Source of the DNA: SKPT01 sp040905445
Lineage (GTDB): Bacteria; Planctomycetota; Phycisphaerae; Phycisphaerales; Phycisphaeraceae
Direction of reading: 5' to 3'
Length of the DNA stretch: 55,956 bases
Assembly (NCBI GenBank): GCA_040905445.1
Contig: JBBDRN010000008.1
Location: forward strand, 1 to 55,956
The notes beneath the pieces are model-generated. The model was not told the origin of the DNA, ran no database searches, and saw only the letters and a list, made by a program, of their open reading frames with translations. Both the position numbers and the translations under genes were made by a program. How positions within the stretch are numbered: the stretch's first letter is position 1; each line of letters begins with the position of its first letter. Below are positions 42,217-49,210 of this stretch, in pieces.

Positions 42217-44034
42217 TTAATCGCGTTCAAGATCGACCTCCAGCGCGTTCTGGATGTTCCACAGCCGGCGGTACAGCCCCGGCTCGCGCACCAGCGTCTC
42301 GTGCGTGCCGTGCTGCACGATGCGGCCGGCGTCGAGGACGATGATGCGGTCCGCCTCCATCAGCGTCGACAGGCGGTGCGCGATGACGATCGTCGTCCGG
42401 CGGTCGTGGCGGTGGCGCAGGGCCTTCAGGATCACGCGCTCGGTCTGGGTGTCGACGGCCGACAGCGCGTCATCGAGGACGAGGATCGGCGGGTTCTTGA
42501 TCAGCGCGCGGGCCAGCGCGATGCGCTGGCGCTGGCCCCCGGAGACGCGCGCGCCGCGCTCGCCGACGACGGTGTCGTAGCCGGCGGTGAACTGCTCGAT
42601 GGCTTCGTGGACGGCCGCGGAGGTGGAGGCTTCGATGAGCTGGTCCTGCGTGGCGCTCCACTGGCCGAGGCGGATGTTCTCGCTGACCGTGCGCGAGTAG
42701 AGGAACGGCTCCTGGAGGACGACGCCGAATTGCTTGCGCACGAGCTGACGCGGCAGGCGGTCGATCGGCACGCCGTCGAGGGTGATGGTGCCGGCGTCCG
42801 GGTCGTGCAGGCGCAGGAGCAGGTGGATGATCGTCGACTTGCCCGCGCCGCTCGGGCCGAGGATGGCGAGCGTCTGGCCGGGCTCGATGGCGAGCGAGAC
42901 GTCGTCGAGCACGTGGTCGTCGCCGTCGAAGCTGAACGACACATGGGCGAGCTCGATGCGGCCCGCGACCGGCTCGGGCAGCGTCGCCTGCTCGTCGGCG
43001 CGCGGGTCGTGCTCGGGCGTTTCGTCGAGGATTTCGCCGATGCGGCCGATGGCCACGACCGCCTTGCCCGAGTCGGTGAGGATGCGGCCCATCTGGCGGA
43101 TGGGCCAGAGCAGCATGTTGACGTAGGCCAGGAAAGCGAAGAGCGCGCCGACGGAGAGCTCGCCCTCCATGACGCGCCACCCGCCGACGAGCAGCACGAG
43201 GCCCACCTGGATGAGGCAGAGAAAGTCCGTGCTGGACCAATACGCGGCCATGATGTTGTAGAGGCGCTGCTGGTGGTGGCGGTAGTCGCTGTTGAGCGTC
43301 GCGAAACGATCCTTCTCATAGTCCTGCCTGGCGAAGGCGCGGACGACGCGGATGGCGGTGAGGTTTTCCTGCAGCCGGCCTGTCATGCGCCCCTCGGCCT
43401 CGTCCGCCTGCTGAAAGATCCGCTTGACCGCGGTAAAGAAGACGGTCGCGAAGACGATGATGACGGGGATGAGCGCCAGCGCGACCAGCGTCATGGTCAC
43501 GTCGATCCAGAGCATGAACGGGATGACCGCCGCCAGCAGCAGGATGGCCCGGCCGATCTCCACGACCTGCTGGGAGAGGAACATGCGCAGCGTCTCGACG
43601 TCGCTGGTGCAGCGCTGGACGATGTCGCCCGTCTCGACGCGCTCGTGGTAGGCGGCCGGCAGGGACTGCAGGTGCTGGTAGAGGCGGTCGCGCAGGTTGC
43701 GGCAGACGGTCTCGCTCGCCTGGGCGGCGAGGCGGGCGCGGGCGTAGTGCATCGAGCCGGCGACGAGCATGAGCCCGACGAGCAGTGATGCGGGGAGCCA
43801 CAGGTTGGCGACGAGGAACTCACGCCCGCCGAGCAGCGCGACGAGGTGGGCGACGATCGCCGGGCTCTGCGTCATGTCGTCCTGGATCAGCCCGTCGATC
43901 ACGAGCGCGGGGATGAGCGGCTCGACATAGCTGACGACAGTCGCGCCGAGCATGGCGGCGACGGCGGCGGCGTAGCGCAGGTGCTGGCCGGCCATGGCGT
44001 GCCAGAGGGTGGAGGTTTTGTAGCGGAGGGACAT
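42217..44034 (-). CDS. ABC exporter half-transporter, degenerate-site subunit
   Basis: This 605-residue half-transporter has six membrane helices and a C-terminal ATPase domain. Walker A is GPSGAGKST and the signature VSGGQRQR is canonical, but Walker B reads LVLDDALSAVD, with aspartate where the catalytic glutamate should be. That is the classic degenerate site of heterodimeric exporters (TM287, BmrC). It therefore complements the other half, whose signature is the one that deviates. It is transcribed first, with the partner gene about 200 bases downstream on the same strand. ATG 44034 is preferred over GTG 44052. Confidence 0.88.
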   Translation of the reverse strand: MSLRYKTSTLWHAMAGQHLRYAAAVAAMLGATVVSYVEPLIPALVIDGLIQDDMTQSPAIVAHLVALLGGREFLVANLWLPASLLVGLMLVAGSMHYARARLAAQASETVCRNLRDRLYQHLQSLPAAYHERVETGDIVQRCTSDVETLRMFLSQQVVEIGRAILLLAAVIPFMLWIDVTMTLVALALIPVIIVFATVFFTAVKRIFQQADEAEGRMTGRLQENLTAIRVVRAFARQDYEKDRFATLNSDYRHHQQRLYNIMAAYWSSTDFLCLIQVGLVLLVGGWRVMEGELSVGALFAFLAYVNMLLWPIRQMGRILTDSGKAVVAIGRIGEILDETPEHDPRADEQATLPEPVAGRIELAHVSFSFDGDDHVLDDVSLAIEPGQTLAILGPSGAGKSTIIHLLLRLHDPDAGTITLDGVPIDRLPRQLVRKQFGVVLQEPFLYSRTVSENIRLGQWSATQDQLIEASTSAAVHEAIEQFTAGYDTVVGERGARVSGGQRQRIALARALIKNPPILVLDDALSAVDTQTERVILKALRHRHDRRTTIVIAHRLSTLMEADRIIVLDAGRIVQHGTHETLVREPGLYRRLWNIQNALEVDLERD

Positions 44035-44077
44035 GGTTGGTGAAGAAGGCACGGAGGGACGGAAGTCGCGGGGGGAA

Positions 44078-44094
44078 GGTCCGCACAGCGGACC
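44078..44094. repeat. GGTCCGC palindrome, single copy
   Basis: ggtccgcacagcggacc is identical in the stem to the units at 694 and 6443. It lies upstream of the exporter operon. Confidence 0.7.
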
Positions 44095-44141
44095 CTACGG
44101 AAGCGTGGCGGGGGCGGAGGCTGGCGGGGGCGCGGGCCATG

Positions 44142-44171
44142 AAAAAACCCGCTCGCCTGGGGCGGAGCGGG
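44142..44171 (-). terminator. rho-independent terminator on the minus strand
   Basis: Read on the minus strand, CCCGCTC pairs with GAGCGGG and is followed by TTTTTT. It would end transcripts from the HhH-like gene before the exporter operon. Confidence 0.6.
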
Positions 44172-44451
44172 GACGTCCATGACACGTGCATAATCCGTGC
44201 AAGGCGCTACCCGCTCGCGATCCGCGGCCGACAGGCGTGATATTCAAAGGGGCGGTTCATGGGCATGTGGCGGAGCCTCGCAATGGGTGAGGCAAGTCTA
44301 TCGGTGGGCGTTGAGGCGGTCAAGGGATTTTGCGCGGGGGGCGCGTGCGGCTGTTGCGCTGGCGGCGGCGCGGGCGCCGACCCGTGGCGGACGGCGGGAC
44401 CGATGCGGTGACGCGCCGCCTGGTGTGGACGGTTTCCCGGTGGGCGGCGCA
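44172..44451. other. 280-base gap with no recognised gene
   Basis: This is the 3' flank of the HhH-GPD-like gene. No frame has coding character and no repeat of the families described elsewhere was seen, apart from GC-rich low-complexity DNA. Confidence 0.35.
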
Positions 44452-45111
44452 TCATGCCGCGGCGGCGCGGATGTGCTCGTGCTCCTTGTCGAGCTCGATG
44501 CGCACCAGGGTCGCGAGCAGGTGGGCGAAGCGCAAAGGGTCGTCCTCGACGAGCCCGGCCAGGGCCTTGGCGCTGTCGGGCAGGCCGAGGTGATCGGCGG
44601 CGCGGAGGGCGACGCGGTCGGCGAACGGGTAGAGCTCGTCCCACACGGCTTGGGCGTCACGGAAGAAGATGTCCACGCCGACGTCGCCGATGCCTTTGAA
44701 CGCCTTGAGTCGGCGGCGCATGTCGGCCGGGTCGCCGTCGGCCGCGTCGCGCAGGCGGCGCAGATCGCCGCGGTACTCCTTGATGAGAAGCTCGGCGTTG
44801 TAGGCCAGGCGCTCGGCGGTGCTCTCGTCGTAGCGGGCATAGCCGGCGTGGTTGAGAACCTTCACGCGCGAGCCCCAGTCGGTGTCGAGCATGCGCCGCG
44901 GCGTCGTCCAGCCGTTGCGGAAGAGCGCCCGGGCAGCGGCGACGGCGATGTCGTGGCGGATGCGCGTGCTCGCGAGGTGAGCGAAGCACAGCAGACGGTA
45001 GAGCGACGACGGCGTGTTCTTGATCCCCCCGCCGCCGAGTTCGTCGGCGAACGTGTGCGGGTGTTCGTGGAGGGCGGCATTGACGATGCTGCGCTGGGTG
45101 GGGTTGGCCAT
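44452..45111 (-). CDS. HhH-GPD/endonuclease III-like protein
   Basis: This 219-residue alpha-helical protein has the helix-hairpin-helix of DNA base-excision glycosylases in RLKAFKGIGDVGVDIFFRD, near residues 134-152, followed by WDELYPFADRVALRAADHL, where Nth-family proteins have their catalytic-aspartate segment. The usual catalytic lysine in the hairpin (LPGVGRKTA in Nth) is replaced, and there is no iron-sulfur cluster at the C-terminus. It is therefore either a monofunctional glycosylase or a noncatalytic relative. It is monocistronic, with a terminator about 280 bases beyond its stop. Confidence 0.65.
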   Translation of the reverse strand: MANPTQRSIVNAALHEHPHTFADELGGGGIKNTPSSLYRLLCFAHLASTRIRHDIAVAAARALFRNGWTTPRRMLDTDWGSRVKVLNHAGYARYDESTAERLAYNAELLIKEYRGDLRRLRDAADGDPADMRRRLKAFKGIGDVGVDIFFRDAQAVWDELYPFADRVALRAADHLGLPDSAKALAGLVEDDPLRFAHLLATLVRIELDKEHEHIRAAAA

Positions 45112-45324
45112 GGCGACGCGCTCGTTGGTGGGGTGGCGGGGATGGGTCGTGGCGCTGGTGGAATCGTAGGCGAGAGGGGCACCCGCCTTCGCCTATCGGG
45201 CCCGCGACAGGCTCGCGCGAAAAGATTCAAGTTTTTTTTGTCGCGCCCACCGGCGCGCGCTTCTCCGGCGCTTGCCAGTGCTTAGCGTCGCGCGGGCGCT
45301 GCGCGAGAGCCCGTTTGGGCCCGG

Positions 45325-45373
45325 AAAGTGGGGGACCTGGGGCAAATAGTGTTGCAAAGTGGGGCAAAGTGGG
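45325..45373 (+). promoter_or_regulatory. MraZ operator repeats
   Basis: GCAAAGTGGG occurs twice in tandem at 45354-45363 and 45364-45373, and related AAAGTGGGG and CTGGGGCAAA units lie at 45325-45346. Spacing near 10 bases puts them on one face of the helix. This matches the known habit of MraZ to bind repeated AAAGTG/TGGG boxes at its own promoter. Confidence 0.7.
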
Positions 45374-45409
45374 TTAGCATCCCATCTCAACGACCGATGG
45401 GATTCCACC

Positions 45410-45877
45410 TTGGTCTTCACGGGCACCTACGAACATGCGATTGATACCAAGAACCGCCTGGCGATCCCGAGCGAGATTCGCAGCCAGATCCAGCGCGAGG
45501 TCGGCACGCTCGAAGGCGAAGCGGTTCCGCTCTACGTCACCCTCGGCGAGCAGCGGACGCTCTGCATCTACACCGAGCGGGACTTCGAGCGCCGGGCCGA
45601 CGAGCTGGACAGCTCGCAGCTCGACGCCGGCGAGCTGCTGGGCTACGAGCGGCTGTTCTTCTCCCTGGCAAGACGGGTGGAGCTGGATCGGCAGGGGCGC
45701 GTCCGACTGCCGGAGACGCTCCTGAAGCAGACGGGGCTCGGCGCGGAGGTTGTGCTGCTCGGGGTGAAGGATCATCTGGAGGTGCACGATCGGCAGGCTT
45801 GGACGGAGTATGTGTCGCAGGTGCTCGCGGAGAAGCCCGAGGTGTTGATGAACCCCCGCCGCGCGATGCGCGGCTGA
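45410..45877 (+). CDS. mraZ: MraZ transcriptional regulator
   Basis: This 155-residue protein has two SpoVT/AbrB-like half-domains. The first begins VFTGTYEHAIDTKNRLAIPS, and the second contains RRVELDRQGRVRLPETLL, each with the D-x-K/Q-x-R-x-x-x-P pattern of MraZ. In other bacteria MraZ forms rings and controls the division and cell-wall cluster starting at its own gene. Here no rsmH (mraW) or ftsL follows; instead there is a structured noncoding region. TTG 45410 gives the normal N-terminus. The frame opens at GTG 45359 inside the operator, which is less likely. Confidence 0.9.
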   Translation: MVFTGTYEHAIDTKNRLAIPSEIRSQIQREVGTLEGEAVPLYVTLGEQRTLCIYTERDFERRADELDSSQLDAGELLGYERLFFSLARRVELDRQGRVRLPETLLKQTGLGAEVVLLGVKDHLEVHDRQAWTEYVSQVLAEKPEVLMNPRRAMRG

Positions 45878-45936
45878 TGAACGGTTTTCGAAGCGATCCA
45901 GGACGGGTCGCGTTTGGTTGACACGGAAGACCCGCG

Positions 45937-46206
45937 GCCGCAACGGATTGCGGCAGCCAAGCGAGCAGGCCTGGCTCAAGCGGCGACCGACAACCCGGTC
46001 AGGGCCGGGCGGCCCGAAGCGCCAGCGAAGGTTCAGAACGGACTCGCTGCCGTCGCCCCCGGTCGAGTTATGCCAAGCTTGGGCGGCCCAGGGACGGGCA
46101 CCGAAGCATGGTCGCCAGCAGGCATCAGTGATCGGACGTCTCTGACCCAGGCTCCGCTGCTGCTGGCAGGCTCGACGGTAGGGCGCGGCCCCTTCGCTGG
46201 TTTTTT
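45937..46206 (+). ncRNA. candidate structured RNA downstream of mraZ
   Basis: The 3' part folds into a long rod. 46022-46031 (CCAGCGAAGG) pairs perfectly with 46191-46200, just before TTTTTT. Inner helices are 46049-46058 with 46181-46189 (9 bp, one bulge), 46062-46067 with 46171-46176, 46071-46075 with 46164-46168, 46076-46083 with 46146-46153, and 46089-46096 with 46137-46144, capped by a hairpin at 46097-46116. The 5' part has four small hairpins at 45937, 45955, 45985 and 46002. A TTGACA at 45918 could be a -35 box, or it is the mraZ 3' UTR. It does not show tmRNA, RNase P or SRP signatures; the rod shape and size recall 6S RNA. Confidence 0.55.
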
Positions 46207-46379
46207 GTAGGCTGCGGCGGTTCCGCGCCGCGTCGTCGTCGTTTCGTTCAGGGCCAGCGATCTATTCTACCACGCGTCGCCAGCAGGGGCGAGGGTTTTT
46301 GCTGCGCGCGTGGCGAAGCGGCAAGCCGCGGTGGGGCGGTGCTTTGGACGCACCCTCCGCCCCCCCCCTCCCGGTGCCA

Positions 46380-46979
46380 TTAGCGATCAGGCGGCGGGTG
46401 GCACTGACAAGGTCGTCCTACGGGATCGGAGGCGGCGGCGGCGGCGTGGAGGCCGTGGAGCCAGTCCATGTAGCGGTAGGGCAGGGCGTGGGTGTCGTGG
46501 AGGTCGCGCAGGCGGGCGAGGTATTGCTCGTAGAGCTCCTGCTGCCACTGCTCGGTGCCGTGCTGGCAGAAGAAGATGCGGCAGCCCATCGGGCGCGTGG
46601 TGTGCGTGCTGCACAGGCCGCCGATCTGGTAGGGGCAGGCTTCGATGTTGTCGCCAAGGATGGGCAGGGGGGCGGGGGGAATTTCGGATTTCGGATTTTG
46701 GGCGTCGGACGAGTTGGGCGTGGCGGGGGTGGTGGCGGGGGTGGCGGGGGCGTGGTGAAGGAACCAGGCGATCTCGAGGCCAGTGACGAAGAGGCGGTGG
46801 CCGAACTCGGCGAACTTGCAGCAGCGGCCACTGATCCAGCACGTCGGGCCGCGGGCAGCGACGGCGGCGTCGAGCTCGGCATAGAGGGCGCGCAGCTCGA
46901 CGTCGACGGCCGGCTGCCGGGCGGCGGCGCGCCACTGCTGCCAGGTTGCGGGATCGCGTTCGGCGGTGAGCATGGTCAT
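46380..46979 (-). CDS. YkgJ-family cysteine-cluster protein
   Basis: This 199-residue protein has the zinc- or iron-binding CxxCxxCC pattern. CWISGRCCKF near residues 47-56 is followed by ACPYQIGGLCSTH and RPMGCRIFFC about 60-80 residues later. Function in the family is unknown; metal chelation is assumed. A PATPATTPATP linker from the GC-rich minisatellite lies between the clusters. The last 15 residues (PCQCHPPPDR at the end) are encoded by a fragment of the twin-hairpin repeat, so the original C-terminus was probably replaced. ATG 46979 is used; ATG 46973 is equally possible. Confidence 0.75.
   Translation of the reverse strand: MTMLTAERDPATWQQWRAAARQPAVDVELRALYAELDAAVAARGPTCWISGRCCKFAEFGHRLFVTGLEIAWFLHHAPATPATTPATPNSSDAQNPKSEIPPAPLPILGDNIEACPYQIGGLCSTHTTRPMGCRIFFCQHGTEQWQQELYEQYLARLRDLHDTHALPYRYMDWLHGLHAAAAASDPVGRPCQCHPPPDR
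46396..46412. repeat. fragment of the twin-hairpin repeat inside a gene end
   Basis: gggtggcactgacaagg matches the outer arm of the 90-bp element. It lies within the final codons of the YkgJ-like gene. Confidence 0.6.
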
Positions 46980-46992
46980 CGAAAGGGCGGGG

Positions 46993-47122
46993 GAGGCTCT
47001 CGCAAAGGTCGCGGAGAGCGCAAAGGGCGCAGTAAAGTGCGGAGAGCACGGAGCCGGGACAGCCGCCACCCGGTATTCCTTCCCGCGGCCTCAGCGCTCT
47101 CTGCGCCCTTTGCGAGAACCTC
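46993..47122. repeat. inverted repeat with CTCGCAAAGG-type arms
   Basis: gaggctctcgcaaagg and gagagcgcaaagggcgcag on the left face ctctgcgccctttgcgagaa on the right. It fills the space between the two YkgJ-like genes. Confidence 0.6.
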
Positions 47123-47124
47123 CC

Positions 47125-47592
47125 TTACAGTCCGTCGGGGTTGGACTCGAGGATGATGCGGATGTTTTCGACGGGGTAGAAGTTGTCGCCCTGCTTCATG
47201 CCGGGGCAGTTGCGGGCGGCGCGTTGCCAGGCCTGGGGTGACTGGACGTTGCCGGGCCAGAACGGCCAGGTGCGGCATTGCGTGGGGCGGACGGGGTAGA
47301 TGGAGCACAGGGCCTTGCCGGTGTCGTCGCGGCGGAGGAAGACGCAGTCATACTGGCCCCGCTTGAGCTTGATCTCGTTGAGCGTCCACCGGCCGAACTC
47401 GCGGTGGGCGAAGCGTTGGCGGAACTCGGCCTCGGTGACGCCGAGATGGGCGGCGATCGCGGCCGCCTCCTCGTCGCTGAACCAGACGAAGCCGGAGGGC
47501 CCGGTGCAGCAGTTGCCGCACTGCGTGCACTCGAACCGCAGCCCGGGCGCGTACCAGGGCTCGGGCGATGGGGGAGATGCTGAATCAGCCAT
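47125..47592 (-). CDS. second YkgJ-family cysteine-cluster protein
   Basis: This 155-residue protein carries FECTQCGNCCTGPSG near residues 20-34, the full CxxCxxCC signature, then CVFLRRDDTGKALCSIYPVR and QCRTWPFWP. It is a canonical member with the usual order: Cys cluster, C-x(n)-C, then RP-x-x-CR. It is unrelated in detail to the longer first copy but probably has the same fold. Metal binding is likely; the role is unknown. The frame is open far upstream, but ATG 47592 gives the family N-terminus and has a -10 box just before it. Confidence 0.85.
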   Translation of the reverse strand: MADSASPPSPEPWYAPGLRFECTQCGNCCTGPSGFVWFSDEEAAAIAAHLGVTEAEFRQRFAHREFGRWTLNEIKLKRGQYDCVFLRRDDTGKALCSIYPVRPTQCRTWPFWPGNVQSPQAWQRAARNCPGMKQGDNFYPVENIRIILESNPDGL

Positions 47593-47598
47593 GGGGGG

Positions 47599-47604
47599 AT
47601 TGTA
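47599..47604 (-). promoter_or_regulatory. -10 box of the second YkgJ-like gene; leaderless arrangement
   Basis: On the minus strand TACAAT is followed by six bases, all C, and then the ATG. There is no ribosome binding site. Confidence 0.45.
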
Positions 47605-47736
47605 CGCGGGGTGGGAGATGAAGATGTTGATGATGATGCTGACACGCCGCAGGGGGCGGGGGAATTTCGGATTTCGGATTTCGGATGGGAGTGGTGGGGG
47701 TGGCGGGGCGGAGTGGGTTTGGCTAGGCTGCCGACC

Positions 47737-48153
47737 ATGGTCGACCATATCGAATCGGGAGGGCGTGTTGTGGACGATCCGCCGCCGATCACGTCTCAGC
47801 GTCAGAGTCTGCCGCCTGTGCGTCACAGCGTGACGCACAAGTTCCAGATCATGGGGCACGAGGGCTACCTGACGATCGGCCTGTTCGAGGACGGTCAGCC
47901 GGGGGAGATCTTCATCAAGATGGCGAAGGAGGGGTCGACGCTGTCGGGGCTGGTGCAGGGGTACTGCCGGGCGTTTTCGCTGGCGTTGCAGTACGGCTTG
48001 CCGCTGGAGGAGGCGGTGGCGCGGTTCAAGGGGATGCGTTTTGAGCCGCTGGGGCCGACGTCGAACCCGGACATTCCGGAGGCGAGCAGCATCATCGACT
48101 ACGTGGCGCGATATCTGGAGCTGCACTTCGTGCAGGGGCGCGGGGGGCGGTGA
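47737..48153 (+). CDS. stand-alone TSCPD-domain protein (NrdJ C-terminal-like)
   Basis: This 138-residue protein matches the C-terminal domain of vitamin-B12-dependent ribonucleotide reductase: GHEGYLTIGLFEDGQPGEI, then FIKMAKEGSTLSGL, LALQYGLPLEEAVARFKGM and NPDIPEASSIIDYVARYL. The reductase's catalytic barrel is missing, and the domain stands alone with its own start. In full NrdJ this region follows the barrel; its separate role is not known. It has no TSCPD-type cysteine motif visible. ATG 47737 has a weak TAGGCT -10 seven bases upstream. Confidence 0.82.
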   Translation: MVDHIESGGRVVDDPPPITSQRQSLPPVRHSVTHKFQIMGHEGYLTIGLFEDGQPGEIFIKMAKEGSTLSGLVQGYCRAFSLALQYGLPLEEAVARFKGMRFEPLGPTSNPDIPEASSIIDYVARYLELHFVQGRGGR

Positions 48154-48183
48154 CGATTTGTGATAGCTGATTTTCGCGCGGGA

Positions 48184-48200
48184 GGTCCGCACAGCGGACC
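48184..48200. repeat. GGTCCGC palindrome, single copy
   Basis: ggtccgcacagcggacc, the same stem as the other units, lies between the TSCPD gene and the infC promoter and may act as a terminator. Confidence 0.7.
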
Positions 48201-48282
48201 CCATGGGGATGCGGCCGGGGGGGGAGGCGGGGGCGTTATTGGAAAATGGCGGGTCGGGGTGATGCCGGGGGGGTGGTTGTGG

Positions 48283-48288
48283 TATAAT
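48283..48288 (+). promoter_or_regulatory. infC promoter -10 box
   Basis: A perfect TATAAT. The predicted transcript start near 48295 gives a leader of about 70 bases that contains a cggcc/ggccg hairpin before the infC ribosome binding site. Confidence 0.55.
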
Positions 48289-48367
48289 TGAGCGGTAAAT
48301 GTCCGGGACGGGGAACGCGCGGCCGGGTGTGGCCGGCCGGGTTCTCGTCCATGTAACTGGAGACTTG

Positions 48368-49006
48368 ATCATCGCAAGGGGACGATTTCGACCGCAGCCG
48401 CGCGACACGGGCAAGAGCCTGCGCGTCAACGACTTGATTCGCATTTCGCCGATCCGCCTCATTGACGAGAACAACGAGCAGGTAGGTGTCGTGGAGCTGG
48501 ACGAGGCCAAGCGCCGCGCCCGCGACGCAGGCCTGGACCTGGTCGAGGTGGCGCCGCAGGCCAAGCCCCCTGTTTGCCGGGTCATGGACTACGGCAAGTG
48601 GAAGTACCAGCAGCGCAAGAAGGAGCAGAAGGCCAAGAGCCACGCCAAGCAGAGCGAGCTCAAGGGCATGCGTCTGCGCCCGAACATCGATGACCACGAC
48701 CTCGAGATCAAGGTCAACAAGGCTCACGAGTTCCTGGAGGACGGGGACAAGGTGCAGTTCACGATGCTGTTCCGCGGCCGGCAGATGGCGCACCAGGACC
48801 TGGGCATCCGGACAATGCAGCAGATATTCCAACGGCTGTCGGAGGTGGCGAAGGTCGAGGCGTCGCCGAAGATGATGGGTCGGCGGATGACGATGGTGCT
48901 CTCGCCGGACCGCAAGCCCAAGCAGCCGGACAAGCCCGCCGCGCCGAAGCCGGCCCGTGTACCGGCGCCGGCGCCCGCACCGGAGACGGAGGCGGCGAAT
49001 TCGTAG
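48368..49006 (+). CDS. infC: translation initiation factor IF-3
   Basis: This protein of about 212 residues binds the 30S subunit and checks start-codon choice. The N-domain has RVNDLIRISPIRLIDENNEQ and the linker AKPPVCRVMDYGKWKYQQ, both diagnostic; the C-domain has LRPNIDDHDLEIKVNKAHEF and KMMGRRMTMVLSP. A proline/alanine tail follows. The conserved part begins at about ARGRFRPQPRDTGKSLRVND. GGAG at 48359-48362 is 5 bases from ATC 48368 and 8 from ATC 48371, while TTG 48365 is only 2 away, so an AUC start is likely, as in other IF-3 genes that use rare starts for feedback. The frame opens at ATG 48299. Confidence 0.93.
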   Translation: MIARGRFRPQPRDTGKSLRVNDLIRISPIRLIDENNEQVGVVELDEAKRRARDAGLDLVEVAPQAKPPVCRVMDYGKWKYQQRKKEQKAKSHAKQSELKGMRLRPNIDDHDLEIKVNKAHEFLEDGDKVQFTMLFRGRQMAHQDLGIRTMQQIFQRLSEVAKVEASPKMMGRRMTMVLSPDRKPKQPDKPAAPKPARVPAPAPAPETEAANS

Positions 49007-49210
49007 GCATCGCACGGGGGTTGTGAGTCACTTCGTTTGTCGTCGCACCGGACCCACCTTCCCAGGTGGTGCTGCCGGGTGAGGTGCGTCGCGGGGGCAT
49101 TTCCAATCTGCGCAGGACTGGGGACAATGGGCCGCGGCCGCCGAACGGCGCGCCGTCGGCGCGCGTCGCGTTGGTGGCTTGTCCATTGTGCCCTGCTCAT
49201 TGTGCATTGA

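Noticed and set aside
45985..46031. SRP RNA (ggtcagg and agcag-like pieces)
   Set aside because: The GGAA-type tetraloop and the paired internal-loop consensus of helix 8 are not present.
45937..46206. 98-residue open frame (TTG 45914) and a second frame through the candidate RNA
   Set aside because: The translations have no motif, start with TTG and run into the U tract; the helices explain the sequence better.
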